Below the pieces are notes generated by a model. That model saw nothing but the letters and a program-made list of their open reading frames with translations, did not search any database and was not told the origin of the DNA. Positions 9,231 to 17,767 of a DNA stretch of 64,000 bases are shown piece after piece; positions within the stretch are counted from its first letter, which is position 1, and the number at the start of each line of letters is the position of its first letter. Origin of the DNA: Acidimicrobiaceae bacterium (GTDB lineage: Bacteria > Actinomycetota > Acidimicrobiia > Acidimicrobiales > RAAP-2); assembly GCA_003141095.1 (NCBI GenBank), contig PLKM01000031.1:28020-92019 (forward strand), given 5' to 3'. Both the position numbers and the translations under genes were made by a program.

Positions 9231-9269
9231 AGAGGTACCTCGGCCTTTAGAAAGGGGTCTTGACACTCC

Positions 9270-9275
9270 TATACT
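9270..9275 (+). promoter_or_regulatory. -10 box of rfbA (leaderless type)
   Basis: TATACT is followed by exactly six bases and then the GTG start of rfbA, with no ribosome binding site. A TTGACA at 9260-9265 is only four bases away, too close to act as its -35 box. Confidence 0.55.
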
Positions 9276-9281
9276 AATGGA

Positions 9282-10064
9282 GTGAAGGGAATCATTCTGG
9301 CCGGAGGCAGCGGGACGCGGCTGTACCCCATCACGCGCGCGGTATCGAAGCAACTGCTGCCGATCTACGACAAGCCAATGATTTACTACCCGCTCAGCAC
9401 CTTGATGCTCAGCGGACTTCGTGAAATCCTCCTCATAACGACCCCGCACGATCAGGACGCCTTCCAGCGACTCCTCGGTGACGGATCCCAGTTCGGCATT
9501 CGGATCACCTACATCATCCAAGACGAGCCGAACGGGCTCGCCCAAGCGTTGATACTCGGTGAAGAGTTCCTGGACGGCGACAAGTGCGCCCTCATTCTCG
9601 GCGACAATCTCTTCTACGGTCCCGGACTGGGCACGCACCTTCGCCAGAACCTGGATGTGCAGGGCGCCCTCATCTTCGCCTACGAGGTGAGCGACCCCTC
9701 GGCCTACGGCGTCGTGGAATTCGACGACGAGGGCAGAGTCATCTCGATCGAGGAGAAGCCCGCCGCGCCCAAGAGCAACTACGCGGTGCCGGGCATCTAC
9801 TTCTACGACGAACGCGCCTCGAAGCTGGCGCACGGACTTACGCCGAGCGCGCGTGGTGAACTCGAAATCACCGCGCTCAATAATGCGTACCTCGAGATGG
9901 GCGAACTGAGGGTTGAAGTCCTCTCGCGCGCCACCACGTGGCTCGACACCGGTACCCACGAATCGCTCTATGAAGCCGGTGGGCTCATTCGCACGCTTCA
10001 GCACCGCAACGGCTTTCGCATAGGCGACGTAGAGCAAATCAGTCGCGATCAAGGATGGACCTAG
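9282..10064 (+). CDS. rfbA: Glucose-1-phosphate thymidylyltransferase
   Basis: 260 residues from a GTG at 9282. Nucleotidyltransferase signature [14 protein letters not shown], then [28 protein letters not shown] (metal Asp), [18 protein letters not shown], and [12 protein letters not shown]. It forms dTDP-glucose, the substrate for the divergent rfbB. It is slightly shorter than the usual 290 residues, ending soon after the RIGDVEQI segment. A TATACT box at leaderless spacing supports the GTG start. Confidence 0.95.
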   Translation: MKGIILAGGSGTRLYPITRAVSKQLLPIYDKPMIYYPLSTLMLSGLREILLITTPHDQDAFQRLLGDGSQFGIRITYIIQDEPNGLAQALILGEEFLDGDKCALILGDNLFYGPGLGTHLRQNLDVQGALIFAYEVSDPSAYGVVEFDDEGRVISIEEKPAAPKSNYAVPGIYFYDERASKLAHGLTPSARGELEITALNNAYLEMGELRVEVLSRATTWLDTGTHESLYEAGGLIRTLQHRNGFRIGDVEQISRDQGWT

Positions 10065-10498
10065 TAGGCGACCATCTTTCATTCTCGCCTCGTTGAGGTG
10101 TCGGTGAACGACGGAGCAGCGCTCGCTGCCCGTTCAGGATATTCGCGTCACCGGTCCTCAGTTGACTCGTCGAGTCGCAGCGCGGACGACTGAGTCGCTT
10201 CACCGTGGACGACCAAAGGAACCGGGGTACCCCCGCGGTTCGCGGCGCGAGCGCCAGCAGCCGAAGGATTAGGAGCCGGTGCATGACCCTCTCCAAATTT
10301 CCGTTCTTGCTAGTGCCTTTGGAGCCGTTGGAGCTTCGACGCGCAACACGCTGAATCCCGATGCGAATGGGATGCCATGGAGTTCGTGACTCGCCAGCTT
10401 CTGCGCTTCAGACCGGCGTTCGCATTCCGTTATCATTCGTGCGAAAGAGGAGTGCCGTGCGGTATTTCAGGCTCAATGGAATCTAGGGTTGGCACTCA
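10065..10498. other. Non-coding stretch of 434 bases
   Basis: No convincing gene on either strand; the short open frames lack start signals and look antisense. A TAGGGT box at 10484-10489 ends nine bases before the ATG of the next gene and is a possible short-leader promoter. Confidence 0.4.
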
Positions 10499-11647
10499 AT
10501 GAGGTCGCCTTGGCGCGGTCGATCGAACGGGTGTCGGCGACACCGCATCGTCTTCAGTGCCTCTCTTCTCTTACTCGTCGCGACATTTGCCTTTCCAGGT
10601 GTTCTGATCACCACGCAAAGTGCCGGAGCGGATCAAGCGCGGCCGCTCGTCCAAACTCCTCTTTTCGCAGTCGGACTCGCGCGATGCACTTTCGTCGATC
10701 ACACGCGCCCCGTGATCAACTACTCCACGACGCCCTTTTCAGTCTTGTCAACAAGTCGCACTCTCGCCACCGAAATACGGTATCCAACCCAGTTGGTCGC
10801 GGGCGGGCCAAACCAAATAGTTGGAGCGCCTCCGGTTGAACGCAGCGGCGGCTATCCAATGATCGTCTTCGCCCATGGTTACGACGTGACTCCTGACACG
10901 TACGCAGCCCTGTTGGATTCGTGGGCGCGAGCGGGCTTCGTCGTTGTAGCGCCCTTCTTTCCCGACGAGAAATCATCGGAGGTCGCTGCGCAGCACGGTG
11001 CAAACACCGAGGGTGACCTGGCGAACGAACCTGGCGATCTCGCCTTTGTGACCAAGGCGGTTCTCCAAGCATCGACGAGCGAGTCAGCAGCTTGCCCCAT
11101 CGTCGACGGTCTCGTGCAGGCCTCCGAGATCGCGCTCGCAGGGCACTCCGACGGTGCAACAGCAGTTGGAATGCTCGCATACGACCACGGTGATGACCCT
11201 CAAGGCATCAACTACGCCAACTTGCGCACTGGAGTCGACTACCGTGCCGTCATCATTCTGTCGGGTGCAGAGAATACCGCCCAATCGTATGCAACCGAGG
11301 CCAGTCGACCCGATCTTCTCGTGATCCACAGTCTCACCGATCAGTGCAATCCGATTCGTAACGACGTGAAACTCTACGACGACATTCATCAACCGAACAA
11401 GTGGTTCCTCGAGCTACGCACCGCCCATCATCTTCCCCCGTTCGATGGCGCCGACGTGCCCGCCTTCAGGGTGGTGGCTGCAACGTCAATTCGGTTCCTA
11501 CAGCTGTCGCTTCAAGGCGCGCCGCCTTCGACCAGTCTCCTTGCCTACGGGAATGAGCAACCTTCGATTGCACGGATGTACAGCAATGGACTCGGACCGA
11601 CACTAAACAACCCGCCGAGATTGGTGCAGAGCTGCGGTCCGAATTGA
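10499..11647 (+). CDS. Secreted alpha/beta hydrolase (chlorophyllase / PAF-acetylhydrolase-like lipase)
   Basis: 382 residues with a twin-basic N-terminus, a hydrophobic stretch at about 18-36 and a probable signal peptidase site near QSAGADQA. The mature part has the oxyanion region VFAHGYDVTPDTY, the nucleophile elbow LAGHSDGA, an acid candidate in LLVIHSLTDQCNP and a catalytic His in RTAHHLPP. It probably hydrolyses esters or lipids outside the membrane; the substrate is unknown. Cysteines near both ends (ARCTFVDH, QSCGPN) may form a disulfide. It stands alone and converges on the hydrolase at 11784. Confidence 0.82.
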   Translation: MRSPWRGRSNGCRRHRIVFSASLLLLVATFAFPGVLITTQSAGADQARPLVQTPLFAVGLARCTFVDHTRPVINYSTTPFSVLSTSRTLATEIRYPTQLVAGGPNQIVGAPPVERSGGYPMIVFAHGYDVTPDTYAALLDSWARAGFVVVAPFFPDEKSSEVAAQHGANTEGDLANEPGDLAFVTKAVLQASTSESAACPIVDGLVQASEIALAGHSDGATAVGMLAYDHGDDPQGINYANLRTGVDYRAVIILSGAENTAQSYATEASRPDLLVIHSLTDQCNPIRNDVKLYDDIHQPNKWFLELRTAHHLPPFDGADVPAFRVVAATSIRFLQLSLQGAPPSTSLLAYGNEQPSIARMYSNGLGPTLNNPPRLVQSCGPN

Positions 11648-11783
11648 CATTGCTGCCACTACTGGTTGGAGAAGATCTGGCGAAGCGGTTCGTCCATGAG
11701 GACCCTGCACCGCCTCGAGATTTCCTCGGACCTTCCGGCTCCGGTAGAGCCACCGACCAACTGGTCGCTGGCAACGAGCTGAG

Positions 11784-12551
11784 TCACTCCGAGCGAACCT
11801 CGCCGAGCGACCCTTCGAACTCCTCCAATAAATCGAAGAATCGATCAGGATCCACAAGGTGCGGGTAGTGGCCGAGGCCTTCCCACTGCTCGACGCGCGA
11901 GTCATCGATGAGATCGCACAACCATTGCTCGTAACCCTCACCCGGGTCGGTGCCGTGCAGCGAGAGATAGGGCACCGTGATCGCGCTCGCCAACGAGTCG
12001 ACCATGGCCTCGAGGTCTTCGGCTTCCGCGTCGAGTACCGCGGCCCAGATGGCGAGCACCACTTCTTGATCGGCGCGGCGCAGCGACGCTAACCGCTCCC
12101 ACTCCTCATCGTCGAGCTGCCCACGCATCTCCTCGAACACCATCGTCATCACCTGTTGGAACGCGTCGTCGTCGCCGCGTAACATCGATTCGATCGATTG
12201 CAGGGTCGCTTGGAAGTCGTCGAGCCGCATGGGCTGATCGATGTTGACGACACCGCAGCACGGGTACATCGCGGCGTACGCGCTCACGACCGTACCGCCA
12301 AGGGAGTGGCCTACGAGCAGCGGATTCTCGATTCCCAGCGCTTCGACCACTTCGTGCACGTCAGACGCGAGGGTGATCACGTCGTAGGGTTCCGACGCCT
12401 CGGACTCTCCGTGACCGCGCAGATCCACCGCGAGCACGTCGTGGGAGCTGGCGAGTCGCTCCAGAAGGGGGTCCCAGGACCGACGCGATTCCGTGATTCC
12501 GTGCACGAGCACGATTGGAGTTCCTTCGCCACCGCGTTCAAATTCAAGCAT
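11784..12551 (-). CDS. Alpha/beta hydrolase
   Basis: 255 residues. Oxyanion motif VLVHGITESRRSW, nucleophile elbow LLVGHSLGG, acid in VPYLSLHGTDPG, catalytic His in EGLGHYPHLVDP. It belongs to the broad esterase/haloperoxidase-type group; the substrate cannot be told. ATG at 12551 lies beside a TAGAAA hexamer at leaderless spacing. The gene is monocistronic and ends 136 bases from the convergent secreted hydrolase. Confidence 0.82.
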   Translation of the reverse strand: MLEFERGGEGTPIVLVHGITESRRSWDPLLERLASSHDVLAVDLRGHGESEASEPYDVITLASDVHEVVEALGIENPLLVGHSLGGTVVSAYAAMYPCCGVVNIDQPMRLDDFQATLQSIESMLRGDDDAFQQVMTMVFEEMRGQLDDEEWERLASLRRADQEVVLAIWAAVLDAEAEDLEAMVDSLASAITVPYLSLHGTDPGEGYEQWLCDLIDDSRVEQWEGLGHYPHLVDPDRFFDLLEEFEGSLGEVRSE

Positions 12552-12606
12552 CTGGACTTTCTAGCACCCGCTGCATGCAGAATCCGGTCGGGCCCCGGCG
12601 ACCGAG

Positions 12607-13068
12607 CTACTCGACCTCGCAGATCATCTCGATCTCCACCGCGATATCGAAGGGGAGTTCAGCCACTCCAACGGCCGAGCGGGCGTGGCTGCCGATCTGC
12701 TTGCCGAAGATCTCGACGAGCACGTCGGAGCAGCCGTCGATGACTTGGGGGGTCTGATTGAAACCCGGAGCGCAGTTCACCATCCCGAGCACCTTGACTA
12801 TTCGCGTGACGCGGTCGAGCGAGCCGAGCTCACGTCGAATCGTGTGCACCAGGTTAAGCGCCACCAGTCGCGCCGCATCGCGCGCCTCGGCGACGGTCAC
12901 GTCGGCTCCGACCTTGCCGATCCTCACCGTCCCGTCGAGGTCGTAAGGACCGTGCCCGGCGAGAAAGAGCAGATTCCCCGACCGTACCGACATCAGATAG
13001 TTCGCCACGGGTGTCGAGGCGGCCGGCAGCGTGATCCCTAATTCAATGATTCGTCCTTCGGCACCCAT
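12607..13068 (-). CDS. RidA/YjgF-family protein
   Basis: 153 residues from the ATG at 13068, with GGGAG eight bases upstream. Features of the RidA fold are NLLFLAGHGPYDLDGTV, ARLVALNLVHTIRRELGSLDRV, KVLGMVNCAPGF and SHARSAVGVAELPFDIAVEIE. The usual catalytic Arg region is replaced by SHARSAVG, matching the long RidA subfamilies rather than canonical 2-aminoacrylate deaminase. It may deaminate reactive enamines or imines. Divergent from the amidase pair. Confidence 0.85.
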   Translation of the reverse strand: MGAEGRIIELGITLPAASTPVANYLMSVRSGNLLFLAGHGPYDLDGTVRIGKVGADVTVAEARDAARLVALNLVHTIRRELGSLDRVTRIVKVLGMVNCAPGFNQTPQVIDGCSDVLVEIFGKQIGSHARSAVGVAELPFDIAVEIEMICEVE

Positions 13069-13240
13069 TCGATCGACTCCCGTCGTTGATTCCTCAACAA
13101 AGTAGCGGGTGGAATGATCGCCACGACGCACACGACCTGAATTGGACCACTTCCCATTGGCGAGCGCGCAATGTGGGTAGCATCGAAATGAAGTTCGGGT
13201 GGAGGTACTCACTCAACGCACGAAAGCGAGAACCGGTTCG

Positions 13241-13432
13241 ATGAGCGAATTCGAGGAGTGGGCCAGCGCCACCTATCGCCAGTCACACATCGACGTCGAT
13301 CCCGAGGACTACGCCCTCATCGCGTCGATCTACACCGGCATTATCTCCCAACTCAATGCGCTCGACCACATTGATCTCGAGAAGTTCCCCGCGGTCGGGA
13401 TGGACTTGCGTCACGCGCCCAAGTCATCATGA
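13241..13432 (+). CDS. Small amidase partner (GatC/AtzG-like), 63 residues
   Basis: Starts at the ATG at 13241 (MSEFEEWASATY) and its stop overlaps the amidase ATG as ATGA. It is mostly helical, with a middle helix (DYALIASIYTGIISQLNALDHI) shown here as its core IASIYTGIISQL, then an extended proline-containing tail (FPAVGMDLRHAP). That shape and the position match the GatC subunit of GatCAB and AtzG, the small partner of AtzE-type amidases. Assignment rests on size, coupling and overall pattern, not on strong motif identity. Confidence 0.7.
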   Translation: MSEFEEWASATYRQSHIDVDPEDYALIASIYTGIISQLNALDHIDLEKFPAVGMDLRHAPKSS

Positions 13433-14748
13433 GTCATCCGCAGGACTGGACCCTCCGCCAACAGGCCGAGGCCCTCCGTCGCGGTGAGCTCAACGCGCGT
13501 GAACTCTTGGACGTGACGATTGCGCGAATCATCGAGCGCGACGCGCTCATCAACTCGACGCCGGTCATTTTCGAAGAGAGCAGTCGCGAAGCGCTGCGCC
13601 AGGCACCGGCGGGTCCGCTGCACGGGGTGCCGATCACGGTGAAGGACATGTTCTCCCTGCCGTGGCGAGCCGCGCGCAACGGCACCACCATCGACCTCAT
13701 TCCCGCCGGCGCCTCCGGTCCCTATCGCAACCTTCGCGATTCGGGCGTCGTGGTAGTCGGCATTGCCAATCAGCACGAGCTGGGCCTGGGATCGACGGGA
13801 ACGCAGTCCGCGTACGGACCAATGAAGAACCCCTGGAGTCCGCAGAATTGCGCCGGGGGATCGTCCGGCGGGAGTGCCGCGGCGGTATCGGCCCGACTCG
13901 TTGCGGGAAGCCTCGCCAGCGATAGCGCCGGATCGACCAGGCTGCCCGCCTCCTACTGCGGCGTCGTTGGCCTCAAACTGACCTACGGCGCAGTGCCGTA
14001 CGACGGCTACTTCGGAGCCGCGACCACCTTCAGCGCGCCCGGCGTGATAACGAGGGACGGCGGGGACGCGAGACTGCTCGCCTCCGCACTTCTGCAACGT
14101 CCACTTCCCCAGCAGAGCGGCAGTGGACTGCGCGTGGGCGTTATCCGAGATCCCTTCTGGAGCGACGCCGACGCGCAGGTCGCGGCGGCCGGCGAGCAGG
14201 CGCTCCGCTCCGCTGGCTGGCACGTCATCGAGGTGCACCTCGAACATCTGGAACTCGCCGGCGCGGCGTTCCTCAGTCGCCTCATGGCCGAAGCCGGCGT
14301 ACCGTCGAACGAACTACTGGCCACCTTGAGCCCACCGACGAGGTCGATCGTTCTCGCTGGAATGCTCGCTCCCGCTCGCTTCATCCCGCGAGCCGATCGG
14401 GTGCGCGGCGCGATTCGCAACTCACTCGCGAAGGCTCTGCACACGGTGGACTTCCTCTGCTGGCCAACGACGCCGGCCCCCGCGCCAGCGTTAGACGAGT
14501 CGTCGGTGAATCTTCCGTCCGGACGCGTACTCACGGACATGGCAAACGTGCGCCACACCCTTCTCTCGAATTTGACCGGCGTACCGGGCATATCCATCCC
14601 CATTGGCCTGCACTCATCGAAGTTGCCCATGGGCCTCCAGTTGCTCGCACCATGGGGCGGCGAGGCACGGTTGCTCGATGCGGCGGAGCATCTCGAACGA
14701 GCCACCGACCGCGAGTTTGTCGATCTCGTACCGCCGCTCGCTCGCTAG
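13429..14748 (+). CDS. Amidase, amidase-signature family
   Basis: 439 residues. The Ser-cisSer-Lys triad is visible: Lys72 in ITVKDMF, cis-Ser145 in CAGGSSGGSAA and nucleophile Ser169 in SDSAGSTRLPAS; the 24-residue spacing between the two serines is typical. The substrate is unknown. Candidates are AtzE-like hydrolases and other carboxamide or biuret-type amidases. It is not the GatA of a tRNA amidotransferase as far as context shows, since no gatB is near. Translationally coupled to the 63-residue gene upstream. Confidence 0.88.
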   Translation: MSHPQDWTLRQQAEALRRGELNARELLDVTIARIIERDALINSTPVIFEESSREALRQAPAGPLHGVPITVKDMFSLPWRAARNGTTIDLIPAGASGPYRNLRDSGVVVVGIANQHELGLGSTGTQSAYGPMKNPWSPQNCAGGSSGGSAAAVSARLVAGSLASDSAGSTRLPASYCGVVGLKLTYGAVPYDGYFGAATTFSAPGVITRDGGDARLLASALLQRPLPQQSGSGLRVGVIRDPFWSDADAQVAAAGEQALRSAGWHVIEVHLEHLELAGAAFLSRLMAEAGVPSNELLATLSPPTRSIVLAGMLAPARFIPRADRVRGAIRNSLAKALHTVDFLCWPTTPAPAPALDESSVNLPSGRVLTDMANVRHTLLSNLTGVPGISIPIGLHSSKLPMGLQLLAPWGGEARLLDAAEHLERATDREFVDLVPPLAR

Positions 14749-14758
14749 TCGACCGATC

Positions 14759-14794
14759 ATCCATCTGGAAGCACCTCGTTGCACGAAGATGGAT
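14759..14794 (+). terminator. Possible terminator after the amidase gene
   Basis: Inverted repeat ATCCATCT (14759-14766) and AGATGGAT (14787-14794) with a 20-base loop, shortly after the amidase stop. There is no T-run, so the call is weak. Confidence 0.3.
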
Positions 14795-14920
14795 CAACGC
14801 CACCGCGGTGCCAGGGGCGAAGAAGTGTCAGCCTGCTCGTTCCAGGTAACTGCTCGGTAAGCCGGGCCGTCTCGTCGCCTCGCCTAAAGTGACGATACCT
14901 TTCACTACTAGGAGACGTGC

Positions 14921-15511
14921 ATGTCAACCGTTGCTGTTTCGACTCGACCAAGTCCCGTGCTGGCGGACCTGGTTCCCTCCACCCTCATCGCCGACGTCGC
15001 ACTCGTCACCGGGGCTGCGGTACTCGTTGGCTTGCTCGCCCAGATCTCGATCCACATTCCCCAGACCCCGGTGCCCATCACCGGCCAGACACTCGGCGTC
15101 CTGCTCGCCGGTTCGGCGCTCGGGTGGCGTCGAGCCAGTTTGGCGATGAGCCTGTACCTGGTGGCCGGACTCGCGGGCGTTCCGTGGTTTGCCGGCCACG
15201 CCAGCGGCTACCCCGCGGCGTCGTTCGGCTACTTGCTCGGATTCGTCGCCACCGGCGCCCTGATGGGCTGGCTCGCGTCGAAGGGGGCGGACCGCAAGGT
15301 TCTTCGAACGGTGCTCGCAATGGTGGCCGGCGAAGTGCTCATCTACGCGATTGCCGTTCCGTGGCTCGCGGTAGACCTCCACGTCTCGCTGCTGAAAGCC
15401 CTGACCCTCGGCATGACGCCATTCATCGCAGGCGACATCATCAAGGCGGCGCTGTGCGGTGTGGCCCTGCCTTCGGCGTGGCGCCTCGTCGATCACACTT
15501 CGAAACGGTAA
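14921..15511 (+). CDS. bioY: Biotin transporter BioY (ECF S component)
   Basis: 196 residues with six hydrophobic segments. BioY motifs: IHIPQTPVPITGQTLGVLLAG, cited here by its core TPVPITGQTLG, then YLVAGLAGVPWFAG and FGYLLGFVATGALMGW. It takes up biotin across the inner membrane. The start ATG has AGGAG seven bases upstream. No EcfA/EcfT genes are adjacent, so it either works alone or shares an energising module encoded elsewhere. Strong tandem hairpins follow the stop. Confidence 0.93.
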   Translation: MSTVAVSTRPSPVLADLVPSTLIADVALVTGAAVLVGLLAQISIHIPQTPVPITGQTLGVLLAGSALGWRRASLAMSLYLVAGLAGVPWFAGHASGYPAASFGYLLGFVATGALMGWLASKGADRKVLRTVLAMVAGEVLIYAIAVPWLAVDLHVSLLKALTLGMTPFIAGDIIKAALCGVALPSAWRLVDHTSKR

Positions 15512-15525
15512 CCGCCTCGAAGTGT
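15494..15525 (+). terminator. Hairpin at the end of bioY
   Basis: Arms ACACTTCGA and TCGAAGTGT frame the bioY stop region. It forms the first of two tandem hairpins between bioY and the convergent enoyl-CoA hydratase. Confidence 0.45.
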
Positions 15526-15557
15526 GCAAACGCCAGCCTCGAGGCTGGCGTTTGCAC
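15524..15557. terminator. Bidirectional terminator, perfect 17-bp palindrome
   Basis: GTGCAAACGCCAGCCTC is followed directly by its exact reverse complement, giving a 34-base perfect inverted repeat between two convergent genes. The hydratase stop codon begins two bases after it. No long T-run is present, so it works as a stem-dominated bidirectional terminator if at all. Confidence 0.75.
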
Positions 15558-15558
15558 A

Positions 15559-16221
15559 TCAGGCCGGATAGCCCAGACGATTCGCCTCCGCTCCGTGGAT
15601 GAGGCGTTTGTGGATGCCGAGCACTTTGCGGTTCAGCGTCGCGTACTTGTCGGCGACACCAACGGCATGGCCGAGCACTTCGTCCTCGCTCGCCACCGCT
15701 TCGACGATGCCGTGGGCGCGGGCGTCCTGTCCCGAGAAGCGGTGCGCGGTGGTAGCTGCGATGATTGCCGTCGACCGAGGAAGCCGATTCTCGAGGATCG
15801 ACCACAGCCGCTCGTTCAGAGGAAGCCCGATCTCGACCTCGTTCATGCACCAGTAGCCTCGATCGGCGCGCATGACCCGGTAGTCAAAGGCGCACGAGAT
15901 GAGGGCGCCTCCGGCGAAAGTGTGGCCGTTCAAGGCCGCCACCGTGTAGGCCGGAAAGACGAGCAGGCGACCAATTAGCCGGTTGAGCTCGTCGATGGTC
16001 GAGCCGTGTTCGGAGGGATTGGCGGCGAATCGCTCGAGATCGAGACCATTGCAGAAGAACTTTCCGTGACCGGTGAGCACGATCGCCAGGGGACCGTCCA
16101 ACGTCTCGAGCTCGTCGACTATCTCGTGAAGACGCTGGAGCGAGTCGAGGTTGATTCGATTCTCCCCCTCGTTCCACGTAATGACCGCTACCGGACCCTC
16201 TTGCGTGACAGATATATCCAT
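15559..16221 (-). CDS. Enoyl-CoA hydratase/isomerase family protein
   Basis: 220 residues, shorter than the usual 255-260. Crotonase-fold features: VAVITWNEGENRINLDS cited by its core WNEGENRIN, LTGHGKFFCNGLDLE, the oxyanion-hole segment VAALNGHTFAGGALISCAFDYRVM (core NGHTFAGGA), and EVEIGLPL. It resembles the ECI-type delta3,delta2-enoyl-CoA isomerases, so isomerisation of unsaturated fatty acyl-CoA is plausible. The ATG at 16221 follows TATGCT at leaderless spacing and is divergent from the aminopeptidase gene. Confidence 0.85.
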   Translation of the reverse strand: MDISVTQEGPVAVITWNEGENRINLDSLQRLHEIVDELETLDGPLAIVLTGHGKFFCNGLDLERFAANPSEHGSTIDELNRLIGRLLVFPAYTVAALNGHTFAGGALISCAFDYRVMRADRGYWCMNEVEIGLPLNERLWSILENRLPRSTAIIAATTAHRFSGQDARAHGIVEAVASEDEVLGHAVGVADKYATLNRKVLGIHKRLIHGAEANRLGYPA

Positions 16222-16227
16222 ACAAGG

Positions 16228-16233
16228 AGCATA
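16228..16233 (-). promoter_or_regulatory. -10 box of the enoyl-CoA hydratase gene
   Basis: TATGCT on the minus strand, six bases before the ATG at 16221. Confidence 0.5.
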
Positions 16234-16256
16234 CGACGGGCCCGAAACCGCCCGAG

Positions 16257-16262
16257 TAAGTT
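16257..16262 (+). promoter_or_regulatory. -10 box of pepP
   Basis: TAAGTT is followed by seven bases and the GTG start at 16270. Confidence 0.5.
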
Positions 16263-16269
16263 AGCCACT

Positions 16270-17763
16270 GTGAGCGATAGCAGCCAGCCAACACCCGAAC
16301 CCGACGTCTCGGCGGAGAACCCGGTTTCCGAACATTGGGTCTGGGTCGGACCCCATCGTCCGCCGTGCCCGCGCGTGCTGTTCGAGCACATGACCGCCAA
16401 CTGGGATGTGGCGGCGGCGAGCTCGGACGTGCATCCCGCCAACTCCTTCAGCGCCGCACGGCGAAAGAAGCTCGGCGAACACTTCACCGGAAAGACGCTG
16501 GTGATCCCGACGGGAACGCCCAAGGTGCGCGCGAACGACACCGACTACCGATTCCGCGCCGGGACTGACTTCTTCTACCTCACCGGCTGCTCCGAGCCCG
16601 ACGCCGTGCTGGTGATCGCCCCGAGCGCCGCCGGACCGCGCTCAACGCTCTACGTGCCGCATCGCCGCGACCACCACACCCACGAATTCTTCACCGACGC
16701 CCGCTACGGTGAGCTCTGGGTCGGACCGCGCCGTGGCGTAGGCGAGGCCGCCTCGTTCTACGAGATTGAATCCGCGCCGCTCGAGTACCTGGAAAAGGAT
16801 CTGGCGTCGCTCGGCGCCACCCAGGTGTTGACGCTGCGCGGCTTTGACGCGACCATCGATTCGCTGGTCGAGGCGAATGTCGCCGACGAGCAGATAGCCA
16901 TTACCCTCAGCGAGCACCGCCTGGTGAAGGACGACTTCGAGATCGCCCAACTGCAGATGGCCATCGAGTACACGGTGAGGGGCTTCGAGGACGTGGTTCG
17001 CGCGCTGCCCGTCGCCGAGGGGCGTGGCGAGCGGGTGATCGAGGGCGTCTTCAACCTTCGCGCACGCGTCGAGGGCAACGACGTGGGCTACGACACCATC
17101 GCCGCCAGCGGATCACACGCCACCATCCTGCACTGGACCAGAAACGACGGAGCGGTTCGACGCGGTGACATGCTGCTGCTCGACGCCGGCGTCGAATGCC
17201 AGAATCTCTACACCGCCGACGTCACGCGCACGATGCCCGTGAGCGGCACGTTCTCGCCCGCCCAGCGGCGCATCTACGAGCTGGTGTTGCGCGCCCAAGA
17301 AGCCGGCATCGGCGCGGTGAAGCCGGGCGTGCCATTCATGGCGGCGAACGACGCGGCGATGAGAGTCCTGGCGGAGGGGCTGCACGAACTGGGGATCTTG
17401 AAAGAGGACCCCGAGACGGCCCTTCGCCGCGACCGCCAACTGCACCGCCGCTACACCCTGCACGGCGTGAGCCACATGCTCGGCATCGACGTGCACGACT
17501 GCGCGAACGCCCGCAACGAGCAGTATCTGGGCGACCTCTTCGAGGGCTACGTCCTCACCGTCGAGCCCGGCCTCTACTTCCAGGCGAACGACCTCACCGT
17601 CCCCGAGGAGTACCGGGGGATCGGCGTGCGTATCGAGGACGACGTCCTCGTCACGAAAACGGGGGCGAAGAACCTCTCCGCGGCCCTTCCGCGCAGTCCC
17701 GATGGCGTCGAGGCGTGGATGGCCGAGCTCTGGTCGCGCGGACCGGTCGACCTCGGCCTCTAA
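16270..17763 (+). CDS. pepP: Xaa-Pro aminopeptidase (M24B)
   Basis: 497 residues from the GTG at 16270; the open frame before it is antisense to the hydratase gene. Creatinase-like N-terminal domain (SFSAARRKKLGEHF, YRFRAGTDFFYLTGC), then the pita-bread catalytic domain. The dinuclear metal ligands are in LLLDAGVECQNLYTADVTRT (core DAGVE and TADVTRT), HGVSHMLGIDVHD, LTVEPGLYF and GVRIEDDVLV. It removes N-terminal residues before proline in the cytosol. TAAGTT at leaderless spacing supports the start. Confidence 0.93.
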   Translation: MSDSSQPTPEPDVSAENPVSEHWVWVGPHRPPCPRVLFEHMTANWDVAAASSDVHPANSFSAARRKKLGEHFTGKTLVIPTGTPKVRANDTDYRFRAGTDFFYLTGCSEPDAVLVIAPSAAGPRSTLYVPHRRDHHTHEFFTDARYGELWVGPRRGVGEAASFYEIESAPLEYLEKDLASLGATQVLTLRGFDATIDSLVEANVADEQIAITLSEHRLVKDDFEIAQLQMAIEYTVRGFEDVVRALPVAEGRGERVIEGVFNLRARVEGNDVGYDTIAASGSHATILHWTRNDGAVRRGDMLLLDAGVECQNLYTADVTRTMPVSGTFSPAQRRIYELVLRAQEAGIGAVKPGVPFMAANDAAMRVLAEGLHELGILKEDPETALRRDRQLHRRYTLHGVSHMLGIDVHDCANARNEQYLGDLFEGYVLTVEPGLYFQANDLTVPEEYRGIGVRIEDDVLVTKTGAKNLSAALPRSPDGVEAWMAELWSRGPVDLGL

Positions 17764-17767
17764 AGAG

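Noticed and set aside
9260-9275. TTGACA and TATACT as a sigma70 promoter pair for rfbA
   Set aside because: Only four bases separate them; a leaderless -10 reading of TATACT is consistent with its neighbours.
9231-10082. Upstream extension of the rfbB frame
   Set aside because: Reads antisense through rfbA; the Rossmann start MRVVITGAAG and an ATG at 9230 mark the real beginning.
10039-10296. Minus-strand frame starting near 10296 as a small gene
   Set aside because: Composition is Arg/Ser/Leu-rich low-information with no start context; partly antisense to rfbA.
13429-14748. GatA subunit of a tRNA amidotransferase
   Set aside because: No gatB nearby and a divergent nucleophile region (SDSAGSTRLP); an independent amidase is more likely.
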